Source: Oscheius tipulae
Lineage: Eukaryota > Nematoda > Chromadorea > Rhabditida > Rhabditidae
Reading direction: 5' to 3'
Length of the DNA: 64,000 nt
Assembly: GCA_037178975.1 (NCBI GenBank)
Contig: JASJZH010000005.1
Location: 9,944,501 to 10,008,500 of the forward strand
Of the stretch, positions 32,350 through 43,200 are shown piece after piece. How positions within the stretch are numbered: position 1 is the first letter of the stretch; each line of letters begins with the position of its first letter. The translations under genes and the position numbers were made by a program. The notes under the pieces are model-generated. The model saw nothing but the letters and a program-made list of their open reading frames with translations. It was not told the origin of the DNA and did no database searches.

Positions 32350-34229
32350 CTACTTCTTTCCGAATCGAAGAACGCCGGGGACGCTCTTCTTGAGAAGGAT
32401 GCCTGGGATCTCGTCGTAGTCCTCGAAGCCGCGTTTGCCGAAACGAAGAACGCCGGGCATGTCTCCCCTCTTGCCGAAACGGAGGACACCAGGAACGGCA
32501 CGCTTTCCGAATCTCAGCACACCGGGCATGTCTTCTCTCTTTCCGAACCGGAGAACTCCGGGCATGTCTCCTCGTTTGCCGAATCTCAGCACACCGGGAA
32601 TCTCTTCACGTTTTCCGAAGCGGAGCACACCGGGCATGGGGTCGCGTTTGCCAAAGCGGAGGACTCCTGAAGGTTCTTTTTGAAAAAGGAAAAGTAGGAA
32701 GTCCGCCAATATCCTGTCCCACAAGGAAAGCCCTTCAGGTCAAGTTGGACTTTGACATCAACTAAAGTGTCGTCAGATAGAACTTTGGATAAGCATACTC
32801 GAGCGTGATCGTGGGGGTCTGGCGAGAAAAAGGCCTTTGGCTCGAAACCATTTCCTCCATTTTGTTTGCCTTTTGGGTCTCGCTGCCATTATTTACGGGC
32901 TATCTAGGTCCCGGGACATGCTTTGGGCGCAGAAACGCTTAGGGAGCGATGTTTTTAAAAACTGTCATACTTTGGTGTAAAGTGCGTATAGCAAATTTGG
33001 GAGTATGCTTATTCAAAAGGCTGTCCAACGACACTTTACCCGATGACAAAGTCTGACTTGACCTGAAGGGCTTCAATTGTCAGTCAACTTGCTCTCTCTT
33101 GTCAACCATCCCTTGTCTCTGTCTCCCTGCCTTTTCGTCTATCTGTCTGTGTACAATACCTGGAACACTCTTCTTCTCGTTCTCGATGGAACGCTTGCCG
33201 AAGCGAAGAACTCCGGGCATTTCCTTTTTCTCCATGGCGCGGTCGCGCATTCCATCGAGGTAGGAGGATCGTTTGCCAAAGCGCAAGACGCCAGGCATTG
33301 TTCCATCCAGATCTAAACATTCGGTACTGAGAGAACATTTAGTAAAAAAATCATTAGAATGTGACAGTTTGCGTGTAGAAAAAATTTTGTGACTAGTGCC
33401 TTGTGCGAGTCTAATTTGTGAGTTCTCACTTTCTGATTGGAGGTTTCTGGTTTTGAGTCGTGGGCCACCTATAAGATGGGAAAATTGTGAGATAGACAGT
33501 GATTTGGATAGGGGATATGTGTGTTTTGTGCATTGAATTTACCGAGAAAACATTTCTGACTTCTACGTTTTCTCCTCAACGCGGGGAGACACATTCGTCG
33601 CATCAAATCTAGAAAGATTGTGGTTTGACTTTCCTATATTTATTGTCTTTTTGAAAGAGTTGCTAAGTAATTTGAAAACTCACCCCTCTTGGCGTAGAAG
33701 TGATCTGCTGCCAAGCTCTCCATCAGCATTTGTTGTTGTTGCTCATCGTCATCTATTCCTAGAAAATTCCATTTCCAACCTGTTGGGCCAACAAAATATT
33801 ATCCACTCTACATCTAAAAGTTTCCTTTCCCTCTTAGAAATGGAATTACGGGGCCCCTCTTCTGGTCGTCGTCATACCGTACCCCTGGGACATGGGCTCC
33901 GCCCGAAGACCAACGTTTTTCTTGAGCTAAAAGGACCGAATCACGGACTCTGTGTCTGCCACTTTTCAATTTGTCCTGGCAGCCCAGGGAGGCGGCGATT
34001 GATAGCCGTGACATCAGGATTTTTCGTCCCAGAGGATTTGTGCAAATGGAATACGGGTCAAAACTTGAGAGACTGCTGAACGGGAAAGTGGATATTGGAA
34101 AATTGCCACTGTCTCTCGGTCTCTCTGCCTCCCTGTCTCTCCGTTCCCGAGTTTACCTGTGGACTGAGCCGAAGCCCAGCTGACGATGACGGCAAGAAGA
34201 AAGCAGAAACTTGCCGTATAGCACGGCAT
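32350..34229 (-). CDS. flp-18: FMRFamide-like neuropeptide precursor, flp-18 type
   Basis: Secreted precursor of amidated RFamide neuropeptides. Four exons read in phase on the minus strand: 34157-34229 (signal peptide [21 protein letters not shown]), 33684-33758 (acidic spacer ending in KR), 33160-33312 and 32350-32666. Peptides end in PGVLRFG before KR or KK. In order they are [31 protein letters not shown] (split by the last intron), [59 protein letters not shown] and, at the very end, SVPGVLRFG before KK and stop. A degenerate unit, [10 protein letters not shown], precedes the last copy. The order of [12 protein letters not shown] first and a broken LLKK unit near the end resembles C. elegans FLP-18 as I know it. 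In that species the peptides act through NPR-type receptors on feeding, fat storage and locomotion. Confidence 0.95.
32728..33073. mobile_element. Foldback (MITE-like) element in the flp-18 intron
   Basis: Arms of about 73 bp at 32728-32800 and 33001-33073 are imperfect inverted repeats, starting GCCCTTCAGGTCAAGT and ending TAAGCATACTC. About 200 bp of unrelated sequence lies between them. It occupies most of the intron that splits the SVPG-VLRFG repeat unit. Confidence 0.8.
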
Positions 34230-35421
34230 TTGGACCCTAAAACTGAAAGATTTTGTGCTCTGAAGAATGAGGAGGGGAGAGAAGAAGAGGAGAAAGTAGC
34301 AAGACGCTTCAAGAGTGAAGGGTCTATTGGATACAGGGTAGAGTGTTTAATGACAAGTTGGTTCACTCTTCTTGATGGGGGCCCCGTCCTTCCGACAACG
34401 ACGACAGGGGCCGAGGGGCTCGTAAATCTAGAGAGAAGGACTGACTCCTTAATTTGAACCGATGCGGGCTGGATCAAAACAAGGAACGACGGACGCAAAA
34501 CATGATCATCGACTTTGAGCTGAGCCTTCCGTCATTCACGTCAGGTTATGCGGTCATAATACTCCTAGAAATTCGAAAACCTGTCTGACATGGTGTTCTT
34601 TGCAAATACTTCGTTGCTAAAATGAAAATTATGCAAATGTTCAGAACCCGGAAACAGACAAGCGCAATTATGTGATTTTGCGTTTAAGTTGAGCATTTGT
34701 CCACCTATTCTACAAATAGCCTCTATATTTAGCAGCCCTTGTCCTATTTTAAGGCTACACCCTCACCCGGGAGTGAAAACAAATAAGATAATTGCCGACA
34801 AACTGATTGATGTCAAGGGAGTTGTGGGTGGAGACTGAGGTAGGAAGGAGGAGGAGCTGTAGTAGTGAAACTAGCGGACTCATGGAGACGTTTTAGGAGA
34901 CGAACACAAGGGTCAGAACTCAAGAAAACGTCATTTACTAGAAGTCTACTGCAGTGTATACAATTGATCATGACTCTATTACACTCGATTGTCTATTACA
35001 CGATGTCGCTCTGCATTTCTGTCTGGTTTTTTTTGGCTTTGCCAATCAGTGAGAATTTGATTCAATTTCTATGGCTGTCTTCAAACATGAATGTACTGTC
35101 TATTTACGAAAACTGAGAGAGAGGGGAGCAGACTACTCTGGTAAGTACTGAACCGTTTTCTTCTTGTTTGTACTTATGTTAGCTCGTAGACAGCAAAGGG
35201 AAGCCGATGTGTTTATTCGAATTGCTGTGTACTATTCAAAATCCGGCATTAGAAGGAGCTTATAACAAAAGTTTTTGAAAATGAATGGTGTCAATACACA
35301 TAAAGAGACTTGGGGGCACATCCCTCTAAAGACGGGTTCTGGAAGACTGAGCTGAACGTCTTCGGAGGGCGGGAATTGACAGACAAATTGTGCGCAGCCA
35401 ATGAAATCCCCCGAATGACGT

Positions 35422-35448
35422 TGTGTGTGTGTGTGTGTGTGTGTGTGT
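35422..35448. repeat. TG dinucleotide microsatellite
   Basis: Uninterrupted run of about 13 TG units in the gene-poor region. Likely length-polymorphic. Confidence 0.95.
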
Positions 35449-35929
35449 AGAATCTTTTCTTGGAGATCTCCCAGAGGACAGGTGGGCTACCCGAGATTGC
35501 CTTTACCTCCAGAGCCTGATTGAATCAAGCGGACAATTGGACTGCGCTTCCTATTATTTTTGGGTCTCTCTCTCCCTATCGTCATTGTTTTTGGGGAGAC
35601 TGAGGAGGAGGTGGGGACAAAAGAGTCAACGGTTGGTTGCTTTCAGGCTGTCTGTACACAACAAGCACAACTGAGGTTCCCTGACTAGAACAAGGAAATG
35701 AATGCGACAATTAGGGAGCAAGACCCTAAAAGTTAGTGATGGGAATTTGACAGAGAAAAAAGTGTAATTGTCTAGTTTGCAAGGAACCGCAAGGAAAACA
35801 GAAAATAGTCAATTGGGGCGGATCCGCATGGAAGTTGCGTAAACTGGTGGTTTAATCATTAGCATTAGGAACTGGGCTAGGTGAGGTGTGAGGAGCCGGA
35901 ATGAAGGCGATGGGACAACATAGAGACAG

Positions 35930-36205
35930 AGACACTCGCTGAACTTTGTCAGTTTCTTTCCAATCTTGATCGGTATAGCCTATTCCGCTCATTTTAAGCG
36001 TGATTAGAGGTCAGATTCGTGTTCAGCGCCCTCATATACCCCCAGGACGTGTATATATATAACAACAAATTTTGTCTCGATGGAGATCGAACCAACATCC
36101 CTCGGCGACGTGTGAACTCCAAGACAATGCGTTAACCACTAGGCCACGATGAACACACCCGTGACATCTCGTTTTTCGCAAAAAGTAGAGATACAGGGAG
36201 AGATT
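35930..36205 (-). mobile_element. tRNA-derived SINE
   Basis: The minus strand reads ATCGTGGCCTAGTGGTTAACG (A-box region) followed by TTGGTTCGATCTCCATCGAG (B box), then a body with GAGGGCGCTGAACACGAATC. The same layout is seen at 43.1 kb, where the body reads GAGGGCGTTGATTATGAATC. Confidence 0.7.
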
Positions 36206-39200
36206 CAACTTTTTTTACCGCTCTTCTCGAACCCTATCCCCCTGCGCCAGCAAAAACCTTGGACTCCCACTCAATTCCTAGTTTAGACTTTGAACATTCT
36301 TTGCACTTTATCACCCACAAAATGTCCCTAATATTCTTGTAACACGTTCGCGAGCGCTGGACCCACGACCCACTCAAATTAATCACGAACATATGTGAGA
36401 ATAGAAACAAGATTCATAGATCGAAGAGCATCTGTTTCCTGAACCCTTCATCCCGAGTTCCGAGTAATACAACCAGGAAAAGTCAAAATAGAAGAGTAAT
36501 TTCGCTGGATGGGCAAGTGACGGTGTGGGCTGTTAATGAACAGGAACATGTCAAGCATGGTGACTGAAACATGCAAGGATTCTTCTAGGAACAAAGAGGG
36601 CAATGTTGCCATAGATCGTCTTTGGTAATAGAGCGTCTATATTGGAATCCGGAAAATAGAATGAGTTTTCTATGGCCGTTTCCGTCCGGCCTTTACTCGT
36701 TTGCGTGAGAGCCAAACTTTGACGAATGTCTCTGTTTTGAAAGGGCAGATGAGGTAATGAATGCAAACATAAGGCAATCTGAAAACAACAGCAGGGCTAG
36801 AAGTTAGGCAGACCAATTAGTTTTTTAGACTACCGAGCTTTTCATTACTTGCAAACTACCGCTTTTCTGTCAATTGGTCTGTCTGTCTTTGTCTCTCTGT
36901 CCCTATGTCTATCTGTCTCGCTACTTGAGAGGAAGTCTCTGTTGTGGGTAAAGTGACATTGATAGCGAGCCTTGATATCAACAGGAAAGGGACAGAAACT
37001 GAATATGGCGGCTGTCCAAAGAGGGAGAAGATGAGGCAGCTGGACAAAAGTACTTGTCACCTTGAAGTACCAACAGGCTATAGCAGTCTGGGATTGGAAG
37101 AACAAAGAACTTGTAAGAGTCCCACTCTCAAGAGAACAAAGTTGAATCGGTGCAGGAGAGCATGTTCTGTTATCGCCAAAATCGCACTTGGAATGCTCCA
37201 TGACGTACTCGGTGCCCTATTCGAATATACTGTAGTTGCTCTAACGTTTCATTTCTGACCCCAAGTTCAACTTTAATTTCCGCCGACCCCCCCCCAATGA
37301 ACCAATTTCCTGCTCGTAGTTTGGTCGTGAATTTGAGCAAATGCCGACCTGACGGAGAGACAGGAAAGAGAATAGACTCCAATCTGGTTAGAAAAGATTC
37401 ATGTAAATGGAAGAAACGTGAAAAAGTTTGTGGAGGGCTCTACCGCATTCTTTCCCATATTTTGTCTCTTTTTCCACGAATCTGTCTAAAAGTAGTTGAA
37501 GAAGGCCATTCGGACTGACACTCCCGTCAAATGACGCGCACACGTTTGCCAGAAATGGAAATTGTTGCGCGAAACTTGGGTAAAAAGAGAGAAGGAGCCT
37601 ATACTAACAAAATCGAAGAAGCAGTACGCCTCATTGGTTCTCTTGTCTGTCTTCAGTTTGCACACTTCTGACTAAAAATGAGCACTAATGGCTTAGTGAA
37701 TCAAAGGCTGAGCAACAATTCTAGGGGTCTACCTCTGTTTATTCCGAGAATTTGGGCTTCGTGGAGCCAAGGAGACAGGGCAACAACACTTTCCATAAAT
37801 GGACAGAAGGTCACCTCTGAATGTTTTCTGTAGAGGTCCTTTCAAAAGGACCAGAATGTTTGGTGAAAGCAGCGAGCCACAGTGAGAACCTAAACTTAGT
37901 TCAGTCGGGAACTTTCGAAAACTAGCTTCAGTCTTGGGGCCTTAGCATTTTTGATCCCTCTGGCATTCGCACATAGTTTGTACGGGTGGGAATTGGCAAC
38001 GGTCAAAAGGCTCGAAGAGTCAAAAAAGATAACCTATGAGTCTCAAAGCAGTGAGAATCTGAATTCTTACACGACTTCGTCACAGGCTGAAGATTGACTT
38101 CGAATCGGGCTTTCGGATTCGGTTGAAAGTTCGTGGAGGCCAAACTCTATTGAGGCGGATTTGCAACCCAAAGGTACAAATTCGGTTTCGTTTTATGTTC
38201 GCCGAAGAACGCAAGAGTTTGATAGCCTCAGGTCCAAAACAAACGGAACTTTGATTTCTTCATACACAAACAATGTGAGGGAAGGTGTGAAGATGTCGTT
38301 CTCAGAAACAGATCGACCAAAACATTGGCGGGGGTGCAAGACAATCCGGAAACTTCATTTGCTCCGTTACCGATCAGAGACTTGGGTTCTATTTGGGTTT
38401 CTTAAGAAAGTAGAGAGAGAGGCACAGAGATGAAGACACAAATGAGGTTCTATCTGGCAGCCTAACAAATTTCCAATGCGCGCATCCACCTCCCACGTGG
38501 GAAATTAGGCTCTATCTCATTGCGATCCACACGTAGATGTATACGTAGGCAAGAAAGATTCCATCAACGCTTTCGAAACTGAAGAAACGAACAGCTGGCA
38601 TAAGGTAATTGACTCATAATCATGCGGCGGAAATGAAAGAAAAGTGGAGGAAGAGGGCAGGAGTAAAGTTAAACAAGGATGTACCTTGAGAGCGAGACCC
38701 TTGTCCCCGGAGGGCAGCTATCAGGCCACGATTCAATTAGAGCTCTGGGCTACTCATCGCACTTCGGCGGTACAAGTGGTACCAATTAGACAAAATAAAA
38801 AGCCCGTGAATGGATTTAAACTATTGAACTGTTCTTTCAACTTCGTACAGCCAATATCTATTGAAAGCCTACCAGAAATTGTTCCCCCAAGTTTCCTGTT
38901 TTGGGAGATTGTTCATCATAATATCCGCTTGAGGCATAATTCAGAGTTTATTGTGTCCGCGATAATCGGAATTGTATACTCACTCAAAGATGTTAGAGAC
39001 CATTGGAAAAAATAAAGCGACAAAAAGACAGGAAGACAGAGAGACATTGACTGAGAACCAGACAACTGAATATCGCGACGTGAAGGTGAACAAAATGTCA
39101 GCCGGAAAAGCGGTCGGACTCACGGCTGACCGAGCTGAAATGCTGTCAGAGCACAGAAAAGTCTAAACCAGGAAATCCGGAGGGCTATTTACGGCAGTTT

Positions 39201-40291
39201 TATGGCTTCGCGTCCACCCAAGAATAGAGATACAACGAGGCGGGCCGTTCCGGCGGAGGCAAGAAGTTTGGATATAATCAACGACAGTAAGCAACCCCTG
39301 AAAAAGGGTGTTGAGGTCGAAAGAATAAGTTATATGCAATGTCTGGAGTCAGAAATGCTGTCAATAATTATGTTAAGAACTGTCATAGTTAGCAAATATG
39401 CTTCATGTCCCTCACTTATGATTATCCGAGAAGGAGGATATACCACCAATCCGCTCAAGGATTCGCCACCCTCTTTCGCCTACTTCAATATGGTTTCTGC
39501 TGTCTTCTTTTTAAATAAGTTAAAGGGGGAATTAAAGTTGAAGTTAGAGTCAGACGAGACAGAGACAGAATTATTCAGTTTTTCTTTTTTAAATTGACAG
39601 TACATGCTCTCAAGTCTCTCTCGTATGTGACTAACCATGACTACTCACTTGCTCTGGGTACCCTGGCGCTTTCCACGTTTCCCTTTATTCTGCAAAATTG
39701 TGTTTTCAAACATTTTCCTCATACTTCCGTTAAAAAAACCAGCATACGAGACAAATACGCTTCCCAGTTTTTGAACCGCAACGAGTCTGCGTCGCTTTCA
39801 TTCAGTGTCATTTAGCTAAGGTCTGCAGCTATGGTTACCTCACCTCTCTTTGACATTATTCAGCCGTTTCCTCCATTTTTCTTGCAAACGTCAAACAAAT
39901 TCCTTCATTCGCTATGCAAGGATGTCGCCTCTCGATTATTTGACAAGGGCGTACCTTTTCGACGAACTCACTGTTCTTCTTTTTGTCAAGGTGATAGATC
40001 TCTGTCTCTTTATCCAGATCAGTACAAGATGATTTCAGTGCATCAAAATGGTGCACTGTTTGCTGTGCCCAGACGCGTCTGCTCGCTATTTAGCGACAAC
40101 CATGCGTCTCTAGCCCGCCCTCCTAATCGCGCCCACTCCTACTTTTCGCCTGGGGGAGCTTTTGCCTCGAAATGGTCCAAACCTCTAATTATTTTGTTTT
40201 TCTTCTCCTTTTTCCTCTCTCTAAAATCCAAGTTTTCAGATCGCCCTTGGAGCCCACCTCCAAAGTCGCATCAGTGTTCGGATCGCGTGGA

Positions 40292-43200
40292 ATGCGAGTC
40301 AGCTTACCCTCTTTTTGGTAAGTTCTAGTATTTCTACACGTTCAAATGGCTTTTTTCAGGTTGAATGTGTTGCTCACAGCCAGCTTACTAAGCCTACACG
40401 ACGGAGTACTCGCAATCGGAAAGAGTTCCCTCGAGGGGAGGGTGGGTCAAGTTTCCGAACCTTACGATTCTCGAAAGCTCGAAAAATCGATTAGAACTTT
40501 AAGAACTGAAGGTCAGTCTGGGTCTGATTTGTGCAAAATCTGTACTTTTCTCGCTTCCTATTTCTTTTGCCAATAGAACTCCCACCTCGACCATCATAAA
40601 TCAGCCGACTATCTCGCTCTTTCTTCTCCAGGAATGAGCTGAGTGGTTTCATACAGGCCGCTCTTATCAGCTCCAAGTCTTTTCAGAAGCAGGGAGAGAT
40701 AAGGGAAGAGTAGCTGTCATACTTATGACTGAGTCTTCGTATCCATGTCCTTGGGTTGGGATTACGCGCGCCCTTTTCCCTATTTTCTTATATAAATACT
40801 GACTCATCCCGGTGACCTTTAGGTGTCAGAACGACTGATCGCTAAAGGTGACAGATCTATGATCATTGTCCGTAAATATGTGATATTTCAGGCCTTCAGA
40901 ACAGATTAAGACTCGAACTCAAAAACAAAAATTGAAGTTAGTTCATGTGTCTGATCCGGCGTCATTATTATTTGAGCTCTAAATGTCGGTGATAAATTCG
41001 GCCATGTGTTTGCTGTCAGGATGAGAGTAGCAGTAAAACTCGCGTTGGAAATATGATCCTATTGATAAATAGAAGAGCAGAGAGACGTCCTGGCTACAAC
41101 AAATAGTCAAGGGAGAGTCCATTTCTTAAAAAAGAGTCGAGCCCTTTCACACTTACGCCTGATCCCCTTACCTTTTCCCTTCCGCCCATGGGAAACCAAA
41201 CACTTCCGAGCCATTAAAAAGAGAAAGCCTTCGAAATCGATAAAAAAGACCAAAGGTGTCCTCTTAAAACGGCTGCTTCTTTGACAATGGGTCCGTCGAT
41301 TATGAGAGAATCAGCCGAGGGAGAGAGCTTTGAGAAGAGTAATGGAGCCCGATGAGAGAAACAGGGAGTTTTGCCCCAAAAATGTCACAATTCTCGTGCT
41401 CCCACATCATCTGATCTTATCCTCACTGAGAGAGACAGAGACGGAACCCCCGACAATTTTCAGTTACCACTGTCTTACTCAGAGTTTCCAGGCTCGTCCC
41501 TCCCCGAATGGAGACAAGGTACCAGTCACGATATCCGGTCTCCGATTGGAGCCGAAAGAGCCTTCACAGGGCAATCCTTTCATCGGATATGAGGATACAA
41601 TGAGTGTTGTCTACCCGGACGAGCCTCTTCGTGTCGTCTTCTTCGGCTACGGCCTCGAAAGATTGAACAACGTTTCATTTGTTGCCAGCACCGAGAAAAT
41701 GGTCGATTGCTCCACAGCTGAACACAGTGTCGTCATCACCCAGGCTGACAGTTTCATCTATACTGAGACTCGCTTTGTCGGAATCGTGTCCTTCCCATCG
41801 TAAGATTAGAATGTCTGGCTAGAAACAAATTGATTTAGGGTCGAAGGCAAAGAGATCTACCACATCTGCTACAACACTCTGGAGTACCGAGATTATCGCT
41901 ACTTGGAAAATAAACACACTCTGATTTCTACACACGTTCCCCCAAAGGAGTATTACTTCCCTTTTTATCTACAAGTAAGAGTGGAAAGATAAAAAGCAAA
42001 GAAACTTTCAGATTGTTATCGTCACTTTTCTTCTAGTCCTTTCGGGTCTGTTCTCGGGTCTCAATCTGGGATTGATGTCGCTCAACACTAATGAACTCAT
42101 GCTCATCATCAAGTCGGGTAAGTCTGTCCCTCTATCTAGCTGTGTCGCTGTGTCTCTGTCTCTGTCTGTACTGCAATCGACCCTTCCAGGCTCAAAAACG
42201 GAGCGTCGCTACGCCGAGTCAATCTTGCCGGTACGTGAACGTGGAAACCTTCTTCTGTGTTCACTTCTCATTGGAAATGTACTGGTTAATTCGGGTATTT
42301 CCATCCTCCTTGACGATTTGACGGGATCTGGCTACGTTGCTTTGATAGGTGCCTCGGCCGGTATCGTCGTCTTCGGAGAGATCTTCCCTCAAAGTCTCTG
42401 CGTCAAGTGGGTTCCCTGTGCCGAGTTTCAACAATTCCATTTTGCAGAAAGGGTCTGGCAGTTGGAGCCAAGACAATCCTGATTACGCGATTCTTCATGA
42501 TGCTCACCTTCCCTGTCGCCTGGCCAATTTCTAAACTTTTGGATGTGATACTCGGCGAGGAGATTCAGTCCTACGACCGAAAGCGTCTTCTCGAGTTGAT
42601 CAAGATGAATAGTTCGGGTGCCCTTCAAGAAGAGCTCAGAATTGCAGTCGGAGCCATGGAAATCTGCGATAAGACCGTCTCAGCTGTCATGACTCGAATT
42701 GACGTGGGTTATCCTTTCCTGATTAGAACACAACTCTTATTCAGGACGTGTTTATGCTTCCCGATACTACTGTCCTTAACACCAAGACAGTAGCAGAGAT
42801 CCTTCGAATGGGATACACTCGAATCCCTGTCCACGCGGCTGGAGACAGGAATACTGTCGTCTCTCTTATCTTCGTCAAGGATCTGGCACTGCTCGACCCA
42901 GACGACAACTTTACAATCCAGACTGTCTGTAACTACCACAACCATCCGCTACGTTTTGTTATGGAAGACACACCGTTGAGGGTTATGCTCGAGGAGTTTA
43001 AAAAGGTGAGAGAAACGGAGTGACAGGGGAGGGGAAACATTCGCTCAACCTCATTGCAATCTCTATTCTCCATGGCTCGGTTTAGCTCATTTCACTCATT
43101 TTAGGCGTGAATAAAGGTCAGATTCATAATCAACGCCCTCGAAAACCCTCAAGAATGTAAAAAACACAAAGTGTTTCGTCTCGGCGGGTATCGAACCAAT

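Larger units (their letters stand above)
34230..40291. other. Six-kilobase gene-poor region
   Basis: No conserved protein domain, credible splice structure or RNA gene was recognised on either strand. The proximal part (34.2-34.9 kb) is the presumed flp-18 promoter. A TG microsatellite lies at 35422-35448 and a tRNA-derived SINE at about 35.93-36.2 kb. Several open stretches of 70-165 codons occur, but none shows a family motif. Confidence 0.55.

Noticed and set aside
32364-32670. Plus-strand open frames across the neuropeptide repeats
   Set aside because: Antisense reading of the flp-18 repeat units; the periodic pattern is a shadow of the LRFGKR coding repeats.
39202-39597. 131-codon open frame in the gene-poor region
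   Set aside because: No recognisable domain, no splice context and no conserved motif; length is within chance expectation.
39831-40325. 165-codon open frame on the plus strand
   Set aside because: No motif or splice logic of its own. It overlaps the inferred 5' region of CNNM, whose signal peptide reads in another frame.
40786-40798. TATATAAATA, possible TATA box of an alternative CNNM promoter
   Set aside because: Single AT-rich match in an AT-rich intron, without an associated first exon.
40844-40885. Weak inverted repeat GGTGACCTTTAG ... CTAAAGGTGAC
   Set aside because: Short arms with one mismatch and no supporting context inside a CNNM intron; could be chance.
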